From contig NZ_AUCB01000016.1 in NCBI RefSeq assembly GCF_000429545.1, positions 44,322 to 108,321 of the forward strand: a DNA stretch of 64,000 nucleotides, in the 5' to 3' direction. Source of the stretch: Arenibacter certesii DSM 19833 (lineage in GTDB: Bacteria > Bacteroidota > Bacteroidia > Flavobacteriales > Flavobacteriaceae). The first letter of the stretch is position 1. The number at the start of each line of letters is the position of its first letter. Below are positions 18,515-27,226 of this stretch, in pieces. The position numbers and the translations under genes were made by a program. The notes under the pieces were generated by a model that did no database searches, had not been told where the DNA came from, and saw only the letters and a list, made by a program, of their open reading frames with translations.

Positions 18515-18773
18515 TCAGAAACTACATAAGGAATTTACCGAGGCCGTCAACTTTGTTAATGACTATACCGACCCTTTACCTGCAGATCTATTGCTAAAGC
18601 TATACGCCTATTTCAAAATTGCCAACCGCAGTTTTAGCCATCCAGGAAGCAGAACCCCTTTAATAAATGCATTTAAGGCCAACGCATTAATACAAGCTAA
18701 GAATGTAAGCACAAAAGAGGCAATGGAAAAATATATTGCATTGGTAAATAAAGAGATCAAACAAAACCTCTAA
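18504..18773 (+). CDS. acyl-CoA-binding protein
   Basis: 89 residues forming the four-helix ACBP fold, which binds long-chain acyl-CoA. Conserved features are FTEAVNFVNDY, the LLLKLYAYFKIA segment (the LYxxYK-like ligand-contact region) and the helix KEAMEKYIALV. ACBP is mainly eukaryotic but occurs in several bacterial groups. I chose the ATG at 18504; a TTG at 18492 is in frame but unneeded. It overlaps psd by 11 bp and closes the lipid operon, which fits delivery of acyl chains for lipid synthesis or repair (inference). Confidence 0.9.
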   Translation: MNTDQKLHKEFTEAVNFVNDYTDPLPADLLLKLYAYFKIANRSFSHPGSRTPLINAFKANALIQAKNVSTKEAMEKYIALVNKEIKQNL

Positions 18774-18865
18774 TATTGCATTACCGGTTTAATACCCTTA
18801 GATACATCATATTTTTATAAGCTAAAAGAGCTTCACATGCCCAATTATTTGGATAAACGTATATA

Positions 18866-20176
18866 TTATCCTATTCCAACACTTTCGCTCTTAGAAAGCG
18901 GCTCATTGGCTGTACGCCCCATCATATCCATTCTCCCTGTCTCTAGATAGGTGAAATATACCCCGCCAATCATGGTGACCAAAAAATAAGCTATCATCAT
19001 TATATTACCATTGGGCAAATAGGTGCCAAGTCCAAACCAATCCCCATAGAACAAAATCCAACAAACACCTACCAACCCCCTACCCAGCTCTATCCAAACG
19101 GCATACTTCTTTCTATCCATAAGTGTAGTATAACCATAGATTCCCACAAAAATAAAGCCACTGAACCAGAGCAGTCCATCAAAACCAATTTCTACATAAT
19201 TATAGAACATAAACATCATCAACAGCAAACTAAATACCATCTGCAGAATAGAATATAATTTTATTCCCAATGTAGCTTTGGGAGCGTAGCGCTCAAAATG
19301 ATATACGTCTGTTATAATATCTATAGGATGTGCTTCTATAACATCTTGAGGCCTCCATCCTGTAGGCATAAACCAGATGCGCATCTTATCCCAATAATTT
19401 GTGGTATACCAGGCATCTTTTAACATCCGCCATAAATGCTGAAAGTTTATTAGAATAGGGTTCCATGTAGCTGCCGGCTTTAAAACTCCATACTGTGGGG
19501 GCACGTCTTTTAATTCCTCTTGGAAAGTACCAAACATTCTATCCCATATACAAAGAACCTGTCCCAAATTTTTATCTATATACTCAGGATTAATTGCGTG
19601 GTGCACCCTGTGCTGGGAAGGGGTAACTAAAACATACTCTAACCATCCCATTTTATTAATGTGCCTAGTATGATACCAAAATTGAGCAAATAGGTGAATG
19701 GGCGCCAATACAGCAATAACTACATGAGGAACCCCCAAGATTGCAGCAGGAATCAACAACAAGGAAAAATAACCTATTAAATTGGAAATAGGCTGCCTAA
19801 GTGCGCAAGCCAAATTAAATTCTTCACTACTGTGATGTATAACATGTTGATTCCAAAAAATATTTACTTTATGGCTCAACCTGTGATTCCAATACCCAGC
19901 AAAATCCAGTACTACAAATGCAATCAGCCATACTAACCAAGTTGTTTTAATTTCCGTAAGGGCTAAATGCTCCAATAGTAAAGGATAGGAAACCACTATT
20001 AGTGCAAGCCCTAAAGTGTCTTTAATAATATTGGTAAGGCCAGAACTGATACTGGAAACCGTATCCATAACCTCATGCATCTGATTTTTCACAAAAAATC
20101 CATACCCTACTTCTAGGGTTAAAAGTACCACAAAGAATGGGATGGCATATAATAATGCAGTTGCATAAGTTTCCAT
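18866..20176 (-). CDS. sterol desaturase / fatty acid hydroxylase family membrane protein
   Basis: A 436-residue polytopic membrane protein with the di-iron histidine clusters of the family: HRLSH (98-102), HVIHH (111-115) and HRVHH (189-193), plus a further NxxH-like region before them. It should hydroxylate or desaturate a lipid, using oxygen. The C-terminal 130 residues add four or five more hydrophobic helices (LLWFSGFIFVGIYGY, GVCWILFYGDWFG) beyond the usual 280-300 residue core, so this is a long variant. Substrate unknown; ether lipid, sphingolipid or carotenoid are all possible. Single gene, convergent with the lipid operon. Confidence 0.88.
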   Translation of the reverse strand: METYATALLYAIPFFVVLLTLEVGYGFFVKNQMHEVMDTVSSISSGLTNIIKDTLGLALIVVSYPLLLEHLALTEIKTTWLVWLIAFVVLDFAGYWNHRLSHKVNIFWNQHVIHHSSEEFNLACALRQPISNLIGYFSLLLIPAAILGVPHVVIAVLAPIHLFAQFWYHTRHINKMGWLEYVLVTPSQHRVHHAINPEYIDKNLGQVLCIWDRMFGTFQEELKDVPPQYGVLKPAATWNPILINFQHLWRMLKDAWYTTNYWDKMRIWFMPTGWRPQDVIEAHPIDIITDVYHFERYAPKATLGIKLYSILQMVFSLLLMMFMFYNYVEIGFDGLLWFSGFIFVGIYGYTTLMDRKKYAVWIELGRGLVGVCWILFYGDWFGLGTYLPNGNIMMIAYFLVTMIGGVYFTYLETGRMDMMGRTANEPLSKSESVGIG

Positions 20177-20196
20177 ACTAAAACAAATAGTCCTAT

Positions 20197-20204
20197 CAAA
20201 TATA
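20197..20204 (-). promoter_or_regulatory. -7 element of sterol desaturase gene
   Basis: Minus-strand TATATTTG fits TAnnTTTG and lies 20 bp upstream of the ATG. The rest of the 293-bp divergent gap up to 20469 is AT-rich; I see nothing else specific in it. Confidence 0.4.
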
Positions 20205-20469
20205 ATAAAATTCAGCGTTGCCTATAATAGGAACCTTTACTAACCTAAGAGCTAGGAACAGCACGCCTCCCTACTTACAAAATATTTTTTCACCAAACCC
20301 TACAGTCATAACATATGCTAACCATAAAGCGATTTGTATTAAATTTAAACACTACATCGTTAAGAATCTTTCTAATCCACTGGTTTAATATTGAATTTAA
20401 TAAATTTCATTGCACAAAAAATTAATAAAACCACTTTAAATTTTAATTTTAAAGATAAAACCAACCAAC

Positions 20470-21969
20470 ATGAATTGTAAAATGCTTTTCCTGTCCCTAT
20501 TCTTCCTTATTATTATTGGAATGATTCGTAGTTACGGTCAAATGAAATCCACTAAAACATTAGTGGATAATGAGATTGCTATGGGCCATGAACCACTTGG
20601 AAATGACAATATTGCACACCAATGGGCTATAATGGCATTAGAAGGAACCGCCAACGATACCGACCGATTTGAACCAAGACCAACCGTAACTTCTAGGTAT
20701 TTAGGATTAATATTCACGGCTATGTTTGATGCTTGGTCTCGCTTTGATGAAAAAGCGCATACCGTATACTTAAAAAACATAAATAGGTTACCAGAAGACA
20801 AGAGAACATTGTTAAATAAAGAAATAGCAGTGAGTTATGCTGCGTTTAGGACTCTTAGTGAATATTACTATTCCGATAGCACATTGTTCAAGAGTAAAAT
20901 GCTTCAATTGGGTCTTGATCCAAATAATGGTTCTAGGGATGCTAACACCCCTGAAGGAATTGGAAATTTGGCAGCAGATATGGTTATACAGGCTAGGAAA
21001 AATGATGGATCTAACCAGTACGGAGCGATGAATGGTTCCAATGGTCTGCCTTATTTTGATTATACCAACTATCAACCTGTAAATGATATTGATAAAAATA
21101 GTGACCTCAACAGGTGGCAACCAAAATATTTTATTAATAAGAAAGGTGAAAAATACAACCCTGGATGCCTTACTCCGTATTGGCAAAAGGTACAACCTTT
21201 ATTATTGGAAACTGCCGATCAATTTAGGCCAGGACCTCCCCCATTGGTCGGCTCCAAACAATTGGAAGAGGAAGTTAAGGAAGTAATAGAACTACAAGCA
21301 AATTTAACTCCAGAAAACAAGGCCTTAGTGGAGTTTATGAGAGATGGACCCAAATCCGTACAACAAGCAGGGCATTGGTTAAAATTTGCTTTGGATGTAT
21401 CTTTAAGAGACCATAACACCTTGGATAAGGATGTACAAATGTACTTTTTAGTTCAATCAGTAGCCATGGATGCGTTCATTTCCTGTTGGGATTCTAAAAT
21501 GCATTACGATTACGCACGCCCATATGCATTGGTACATGATTACTACCAAGACAAAATGATTACAGCATGGGGAGGCCCAGACGAAGGAATGATCAAATTA
21601 AAAGGACAGGATTGGCGACCCTACTCTCCTGCTGAATTTTTGTGTCCTTCCTTCCCAAGTTATGTTTCAGGTCATAGTACTATAAGTGGTGGATGCGCAG
21701 AAGCTCTTAAGCTATTCACGGGGAGCGATTATTTTGGGGTTGAAGTAGCATTGATCCCAGGGGCACTTACAGAACCAAAAAATACAGATGCCCCAGTTAT
21801 TATTAAGTTTCCCACATTTACCGAAACCGCTGATATGGCAGGAATATCAAGAGTTATGGGAGGGTATCATATACAGGCAGATAATGTTGCGGGATTGGAA
21901 TTGGGTAGAAATATCGCCCAACACCATTTTAACAAATTCCTTCAACTTATTGGAGCTGAAAAAGAATAG
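20470..21969 (+). CDS. secreted vanadium-dependent haloperoxidase
   Basis: 499 residues with an N-terminal signal peptide (hydrophobic 5-19, then RSYGQ). The vanadate-binding pocket of the VHPO/acid phosphatase superfamily is intact: Lys343 and Arg350 in KMHYDYARP, Ser400-Gly401-His402 in PSYVSGHSTISGG, and Arg461 and His467 in SRVMGGYH. His467 would ligate vanadate and His402 act as the acid-base residue. Such enzymes oxidise halides with H2O2; related flavobacterial enzymes include iodoperoxidases. A vanadate-free PAP2 phosphatase is the alternative, but the KxxxxxxRP/SGH spacing and length favour haloperoxidase. Halide choice cannot be read from sequence. Confidence 0.88.
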   Translation: MNCKMLFLSLFFLIIIGMIRSYGQMKSTKTLVDNEIAMGHEPLGNDNIAHQWAIMALEGTANDTDRFEPRPTVTSRYLGLIFTAMFDAWSRFDEKAHTVYLKNINRLPEDKRTLLNKEIAVSYAAFRTLSEYYYSDSTLFKSKMLQLGLDPNNGSRDANTPEGIGNLAADMVIQARKNDGSNQYGAMNGSNGLPYFDYTNYQPVNDIDKNSDLNRWQPKYFINKKGEKYNPGCLTPYWQKVQPLLLETADQFRPGPPPLVGSKQLEEEVKEVIELQANLTPENKALVEFMRDGPKSVQQAGHWLKFALDVSLRDHNTLDKDVQMYFLVQSVAMDAFISCWDSKMHYDYARPYALVHDYYQDKMITAWGGPDEGMIKLKGQDWRPYSPAEFLCPSFPSYVSGHSTISGGCAEALKLFTGSDYFGVEVALIPGALTEPKNTDAPVIIKFPTFTETADMAGISRVMGGYHIQADNVAGLELGRNIAQHHFNKFLQLIGAEKE

Positions 21970-22000
21970 CAGAAGAAAGCAAAATTACTTTCCTCTGCTA
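21967..22000 (+). terminator. terminator after haloperoxidase gene
   Basis: 13-nt arms (TAGCAGAaGAAAG / CTTTCcTCTGCTA) with one mismatch and an 8-nt loop, beginning on the stop codon; TTATTAAAAT follows. May serve both converging genes. Confidence 0.5.
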
Positions 22001-22044
22001 TTATTAAAATGAGAATAAGGGGGTTGTAAAGTCCCACAGTTAAT

Positions 22045-23613
22045 TTACCAGTCAATAGGCATATAATCTTTCAAAAACTTTCCACACCAATGTTTTCCGG
22101 TATTGATACCATCATATAAGGGATCTAATACCCTTGCGGCACCGTCCACAATATCTAGAGGAGGCTGAAAATCGTGGATTTCTTCTTTTCGTTTCGCCAA
22201 TTCTACCGGATCCTCATCAGTAACCCATCCGGTATCTACCGCGTTCATATATATGCCATCTTTAGCAAAATCCAGGGCAGCCGTATGCGTCATCATATTC
22301 AGTGCTGCCTTGGCCATATTAGTGTGCGGGTGTCTATCTTCTTTAAAAAATCTATGGAATTTTCCTTCCATGGCAGAAACATTTATAATATGTTTTTTAC
22401 CCGTATTTTCTTGACGCATCAATTTGGAGAGTCGGTTACAAAGAACAAATGGAGCAATTGCATTTACCAATTGTACTTCTATCAATTCCGGGGTTTCTAT
22501 TTCTCCCAATTTTAGGCGCCAGCTATTTGTTTTTCGTAAATCTACCTGTTGCAGGTCTGCATCCAATTCGCCTTCGGGAAACACTTCCTTGGCCGAAAGA
22601 GAACTGTCAAAGCTATAGGGAATCTGGGAAAGCTTTGCAGAAGCCCTTATTCCTATTCCTGGTTCTGGAGCGTGCCAAGTCACTGGCAATGCATTATTTT
22701 GGGCGCTCACCGTTCCTGGCGTCAAAGAATTTAATTCTTTTATGCAATAATTATGGTCCTCCAATACTTCTCTTGCAAAAGAAGGTAAATCTTGATAGGG
22801 GATATCCTCATTTTTCATCAGGTGTTGGTAAAATCCTGCCGGCCTTCTTACCGTTTGGGCGGCGTTATTAATTAGTATATCCAACCTAGAATACTGTTGT
22901 TCAATAAAATTGCAAAATATCTCCACGCTGGGAATATGCCTAAGATCTAACCCGTGAATCTTTAAACGGTGCCCCCATTCATGAAAATCATCTTCCCTAG
23001 AGAATCGCAGTGCAGAATCCACAGGAAAACGCGTGGTGGCAACTACTGTAGCACCTGCCCTTAGTAGCATAAGGGTAATATGATATCCAATTTTCAATCT
23101 AGACCCCGTTACAATAGCAACCTGACCTGTAAGATCTGCAGTTTGAAAACGCTTGGCGTAATTAAATTCCGCACATTCCGGACACATGGAATCATAGAAG
23201 TGGTGAAGTTTAGTATAAACCGCCTTACAGACATAACAATTTCTAGGCGATTCTAATTCCAACTCCTCCATTGTTTTTGGCAAGGGCGCATTTAAAAGTT
23301 TAGGCGCTACAAAAACAGCAGCCTCCCGTGCACTTCGGATCCCCGTTTCTTTTCGGGCATGCCTATCTCGTTCAATTATCTTTCGTTTTGCTGCCTTGGC
23401 CGCGTCTTTTTTACGCTGCTTAAATTGATCTCTGCTTGGTCTAGAAACCTTTCCTGCAGCCTTTAACAGGGCAATTCTTTTTTCCTCTTGAAGCTCTAAG
23501 ATGGTATGCCCATTTTCCACTAACCTATTCAAGATGGCGATACACTGGTCTAATTCTTCCGAAGTAACCACATTCTCCTGTTTGTCCATAATCTCAATAG
23601 ATCGACTTTCCAT
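22045..23613 (-). CDS. SDR-family oxidoreductase with N-terminal zinc-knuckle domain
   Basis: 522 residues. Residues 1-115 are charged and helical ([18 protein letters not shown]), then a four-cysteine zinc-binding unit (C126xxC129 and C144xxC147), then a Rossmann fold starting [14 protein letters not shown] (TGxxxGxG-like, 169-176) with NNAA at 249-252 and Ser413 in NVSAMEGKF. At the usual YxxxK position Lys435 is present but the tyrosine is replaced by Thr431 ([10 protein letters not shown]), so classical SDR catalysis is doubtful. A second ATG at 23589 (MDKQENVV) could be the true start. Function unknown; the family appears in other bacteria and plants, I believe, but I cannot confirm. Confidence 0.8.
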   Translation of the reverse strand: MESRSIEIMDKQENVVTSEELDQCIAILNRLVENGHTILELQEEKRIALLKAAGKVSRPSRDQFKQRKKDAAKAAKRKIIERDRHARKETGIRSAREAAVFVAPKLLNAPLPKTMEELELESPRNCYVCKAVYTKLHHFYDSMCPECAEFNYAKRFQTADLTGQVAIVTGSRLKIGYHITLMLLRAGATVVATTRFPVDSALRFSREDDFHEWGHRLKIHGLDLRHIPSVEIFCNFIEQQYSRLDILINNAAQTVRRPAGFYQHLMKNEDIPYQDLPSFAREVLEDHNYCIKELNSLTPGTVSAQNNALPVTWHAPEPGIGIRASAKLSQIPYSFDSSLSAKEVFPEGELDADLQQVDLRKTNSWRLKLGEIETPELIEVQLVNAIAPFVLCNRLSKLMRQENTGKKHIINVSAMEGKFHRFFKEDRHPHTNMAKAALNMMTHTAALDFAKDGIYMNAVDTGWVTDEDPVELAKRKEEIHDFQPPLDIVDGAARVLDPLYDGINTGKHWCGKFLKDYMPIDW

Positions 23614-23883
23614 ATTAACACTATTTCACCTCAATTAAAAATTGTGCAATTATACATCTAAAATTATTCTGAATCACTATATCGGAACCAATATGAAAAA
23701 GAAATCCTTAGCGCTAGAATGCTAACGAAATACCCTTCTTTTTTTTTACAGTAATCTTTTTTCTCCTACAGCAAAACAAGTTAAAAAAATTAGTGAAGCT
23801 TGGCAAGTTGTATACACCTACCCGACTTCACTAAACTAAGGTTACCTCCCTTAACAAACCAGAATCTGTAAAATAGTCCTTTT

Positions 23884-24477
23884 CTAATTGAAAGGGCCTA
23901 CCATTATATGCGCTCTATGGGTACCCGGATCCATTAACCATGGCATTCCCGGTGCATGAGGCTTATCTGGCAAACCTGTAGATTCTACCGTTGCAAATGG
24001 GGTATATATCACATATCTAAACTTGCCGTTATTTAAATCTCCCGTTTGAGGATTATAATCATCAGATTTCCCATAATACACATATAGCATACTGGGTTCC
24101 CCTGGCATTTTTAATTCTCCCGAAGCAACCTCGTTCGCTCTAATTTCCCTAATCTCAGCAACTGATTTACCTTGCGCAGACAACTCCCTACCACGTGCCA
24201 TAAAAGGGTCTAATTTAGAATAATAACATGATACACTAATCCCGTCTTTCGCTGGATCATCTGCAATACATACCAAATTATTGCTTCCTTCCCTCAACAC
24301 CGTCAATTCTCCATTGGGGTCATATCCATATACCTTCGCGCCTTTTTTATCCTCCTCGGATAATGGCAAAATAGCCGTTTTTATTTGGACATCACTCGGG
24401 AGCACTTTGGATTTTGAATCTTGTGCCATAGTAGGTACTGCCAATATCAACAAACAATACAACAATAGTGTTCTCAT
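23884..24477 (-). CDS. secreted protein of unknown function
   Basis: 197 residues with a clean signal peptide (MRTLLLYCLLILAVPTMAQ, cleaved after residue 19). The mature protein has single cysteines at about 69 and 83, a central KSVAEIREIRANEVASGEL helix and a C-terminal HRAHIMVGPFN. No domain is recognised. It may be a conserved periplasmic protein; the well-ordered sequence with many Gly/Pro turns suggests a compact beta fold. It stands alone between the SDR gene and the HopJ-family gene, with 263 bp upstream. Confidence 0.72.
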   Translation of the reverse strand: MRTLLLYCLLILAVPTMAQDSKSKVLPSDVQIKTAILPLSEEDKKGAKVYGYDPNGELTVLREGSNNLVCIADDPAKDGISVSCYYSKLDPFMARGRELSAQGKSVAEIREIRANEVASGELKMPGEPSMLYVYYGKSDDYNPQTGDLNNGKFRYVIYTPFATVESTGLPDKPHAPGMPWLMDPGTHRAHIMVGPFN

Positions 24478-24705
24478 ATTTTTATTTTTTCGTTTGAATT
24501 CGTTTTTAATTATTCATCTCCACAATTACCCAATATAACTATTTACAATGAGTCTTTGATGATAATGGGTCAACTTAGCGATATTTCAGCCAAATTAACC
24601 AGTATGTTCCTATCAAAGATAAAGATAATTGCATGAGCTATAAAATTATTACTCCCATTAGTCCACCTAACAGAATTAACTAAACATTCATTAAAAAGTA
24701 TCCCT

Positions 24706-24713
24706 TACATTTG
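24706..24713 (+). promoter_or_regulatory. -7 element of HopJ-family gene
   Basis: TACATTTG, 27 bp before the ATG at 24741; fits TAnnTTTG. Confidence 0.4.
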
Positions 24714-24740
24714 TCCAAATAATAATAATCTTATTCAGCG

Positions 24741-25085
24741 ATGACGGTCCGTGAATTTTTAATACAACTAAGAACCAGTCCAGAGGAAATTTCTTTTGGA
24801 GATACCATTCAAATTATTGACTCTTATTATAATTTTGAGCCTACTGCTTTTAAAAATGGTGATCTTTTTAATGATCCAGGGCAGAATACCGGGTCTTGCA
24901 AAGTATTTTCATTTGCACAGCACCATAAGTTAAATAAGGAGGAAACTTTGGCCTGTTTTGGCAGCTACTACCGCAATGATGTACTGAACAATCCTGATGG
25001 AGACGACCATCAGAACATTCGAAACTTTATGAAGACAGGATGGGAGGGAATAGTTTTCAATAAGGAAGCCTTAAACATAAAGTGA
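24741..25085 (+). CDS. HopJ-family protein
   Basis: 114 residues, matching the small HopJ family: FEPTAFKNGDLFNDPGQNTG, then SCKVFSFAQHHKLNKEETLACFG and NPDGDDHQNIRNFM. The family name comes from a Pseudomonas syringae type III effector, but homologues are widespread in free-living bacteria and no secretion system is seen here. The protein has no signal peptide and is likely cytoplasmic. Actual function unknown. Confidence 0.85.
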   Translation: MTVREFLIQLRTSPEEISFGDTIQIIDSYYNFEPTAFKNGDLFNDPGQNTGSCKVFSFAQHHKLNKEETLACFGSYYRNDVLNNPDGDDHQNIRNFMKTGWEGIVFNKEALNIK

Positions 25086-25131
25086 TAATACTGTGCTTCT
25101 TATGTTTTAACAAATGGATATAGCTTTACTC

Positions 25132-25893
25132 CTATAATGTCTTGCGTATTCCAATAAATAAAAGGATAAACACTGAAGATAATATAAAAAATGGGATTAT
25201 AAAATTGGCCCAGCCCACAACTAACATAATACCAATCATCAGCAATTGGAAGCCTAGTCCGTATATTGAGACCGCGGTCATTAACCAGCTAGGTAGCTTT
25301 CCATCATGAGGGGCGCTGCTATCCAGATAATAAATAATTTGGTCGAATCCTCCGTATAGTAATCTGTAACATCCAAAAAGAACGTCCACATTTCTTTGGC
25401 TCTCCCCTTCCATTGCCACGGGGGTACCTTTTTCAAATACCCTACTGGTAGTATCTCCGTGATATCTATTTCTTAATATTACATAGTAATAATTATACAG
25501 GGTTCCCTGCAATTGCATTCCAAAGAATGCCAATAATGTCCAGTGAAGACCAGTATCTGTAACGTACCCAATCGCTAGAAGAATCAATAGATTTAAAATG
25601 ATATCGGCTATGGAATCATAATAGCGCCCTGTATAGGAAGGCGTTTTTTTAATTCTTGCCAATTCCCCGTCTGCTGCATCCAAAATAGATTTTAACACTA
25701 AAAAGAATACCACTCCCCAGAAAGAGCCGTTTAAAATACATCCTATCCCCAGCAAACCCGATACAATAAATAAGGTGGTAACGTGCAAGGGGGAGACAAT
25801 TGTATTTCTGAGCCCCATGGCAATTGCTCTTCCTACTGGTCTGCCATAATCCGAAAGATCTAAAAACCTATGGCTATTTGGCATTTTTGACAT
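25132..25893 (-). CDS. CDP-alcohol phosphatidyltransferase family protein
   Basis: An integral membrane enzyme of about 253 residues that transfers a phosphoalcohol from CDP-linked donor to an acceptor. The family motif DGx2ARx8Gx3Dx3D is complete: DGELARIKKTPSYTGRYYDS followed by IAD. About six hydrophobic helices are visible. I prefer the start at 25893 (MSKMPNSHRFLDLSDYGRP); an ATG five codons earlier at 25908 is also possible. It could be a phospholipid headgroup synthase using CDP-diacylglycerol from cdsA, but specificity is unclear; conserved residues for inositol or serine use cannot be judged. Confidence 0.87.
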   Translation of the reverse strand: MSKMPNSHRFLDLSDYGRPVGRAIAMGLRNTIVSPLHVTTLFIVSGLLGIGCILNGSFWGVVFFLVLKSILDAADGELARIKKTPSYTGRYYDSIADIILNLLILLAIGYVTDTGLHWTLLAFFGMQLQGTLYNYYYVILRNRYHGDTTSRVFEKGTPVAMEGESQRNVDVLFGCYRLLYGGFDQIIYYLDSSAPHDGKLPSWLMTAVSIYGLGFQLLMIGIMLVVGWANFIIPFFILSSVFILLFIGIRKTL

Positions 25894-26004
25894 TCCAGAG
25901 ATATGCATAGAAATTATAGTATTGTATTCTATTAAAAATGCGGCTTCTAACCAACATTCCCTAGTATTATACTAGATAAGCTTTATTAAAGGCAATCCTG
26001 CAGC

Positions 26005-27021
26005 TTAGGCTTCCAAAATTTCTAGTTGCTGAAGGATGTCTTCCTCACTAACGGGATAGGGTATGTTCTCCACTAAAGTCTTGTAAACAGCATCGAAAAG
26101 ATGCAAGTAATTGGAAGTTATAGAATCAGTTTCCTCTTGCTGCTTTTCTCCCTTTTCATTCATGGTATACAGTATCCCATTTTTGTGGGTATCCTCTACT
26201 CCAAAATTGGGATGGTCAGGTGACATTCCATCCAAGAGTTGAGTTTCCTGAATATCTGTCCGTTGCTTAATATAAGAACCTTTAGACCCATTTAATACAA
26301 ACGAAGCCTGTGGTTCTACCACCAACATACTCATAGTAATAAACACCTGAAAACCTTCTGGATACAATAGGTGGATATGTGCATAATCATCTACTTGGGT
26401 ATTAGGGCGAAATTGTCCGGTATTCTTTCTCCATTCAATTGGATATCCAAAGAGTGCTATAGCCGCATCCAGTAGATGGGGCCCTAGATCGTAAAGCAGT
26501 CCGCTACCGGGAACTGGCGATTCTTTGGCAACTTTTGGTCCAATATGATGCCTATACCGATCATATCTGAAATGTGCTTCTACAAGAGTACCTAACTTAC
26601 CCGATTCCAATACCTTCTTTACAGAAAGAAAATCGCTATCATAACGCCTATTTTGATAGGGGAGAACATGCTTTCCCTTTTTTCGAGCAAGAGTAAAGAG
26701 TTCGTTGGCTTCTTGGGTAGTTACACAAAATGGCTTTTCTATCAATACATGTTTATTTGCATGTAAGGCCTTTTTAGCAAAATCGAAATGCGTGAAATTG
26801 GGGGTATTCACTACCACCAATTCAATTTCTGGATCCAATAAAAGCGCCTCTACGCTATCGTAACTTTTTATATGGGGATATATTTGTTTTGCTTTTTTGG
26901 TAGTTCTTTCTACAACAGCCGTAAGCTCAAAACCTGAATGCACCTGTAAGAAGGGCGCCTGAAAGAGTTTTCCAGACATCCCGAAGGATAATATGCCTGT
27001 ATTAATTATTTTCTCTACCAT
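26005..27021 (-). CDS. Gfo/Idh/MocA family oxidoreductase
   Basis: 338 residues with an N-terminal Rossmann fold (ILSFGMSGKLFQAPFL) and the family's EKPFCVTTQEANELF motif, whose lysine is catalytic, at about 94-108. The C-terminal half has the alpha/beta domain with GSGLLYDLGPHLLDAAIALFG, whose histidine is the usual second catalytic residue. NAD(P)-dependent sugar or cyclitol oxidation is the typical activity; substrate unknown. The glycine-rich loop GMSGK differs from the standard GxGxxG. Single gene, upstream of the kai operon on the same strand but 205 bp beyond its end. Confidence 0.88.
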   Translation of the reverse strand: MVEKIINTGILSFGMSGKLFQAPFLQVHSGFELTAVVERTTKKAKQIYPHIKSYDSVEALLLDPEIELVVVNTPNFTHFDFAKKALHANKHVLIEKPFCVTTQEANELFTLARKKGKHVLPYQNRRYDSDFLSVKKVLESGKLGTLVEAHFRYDRYRHHIGPKVAKESPVPGSGLLYDLGPHLLDAAIALFGYPIEWRKNTGQFRPNTQVDDYAHIHLLYPEGFQVFITMSMLVVEPQASFVLNGSKGSYIKQRTDIQETQLLDGMSPDHPNFGVEDTHKNGILYTMNEKGEKQQEETDSITSNYLHLFDAVYKTLVENIPYPVSEEDILQQLEILEA

Positions 27022-27226
27022 TTTGTCTCTAGTTTCATGTTAAGGTAATTTACAACCAAATTAACCGAAATTAAAACTGTACTCCTAATAATCATTGGTT
27101 TTTACCCTACTTAAAAGGGCAATGGAGTGTCCAAAAATTATCCGAATAGAAACCAACGCTAATTATAGCACCAAAATACCTGCTAAAACTAAACACAGAA
27201 AAGGCACGGCTAACAATTGGCCAAAT

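Noticed and set aside
22449..22871. 140-codon frame antisense to the SDR gene
   Set aside because: Overlaps a well-supported gene throughout and shows no domain.
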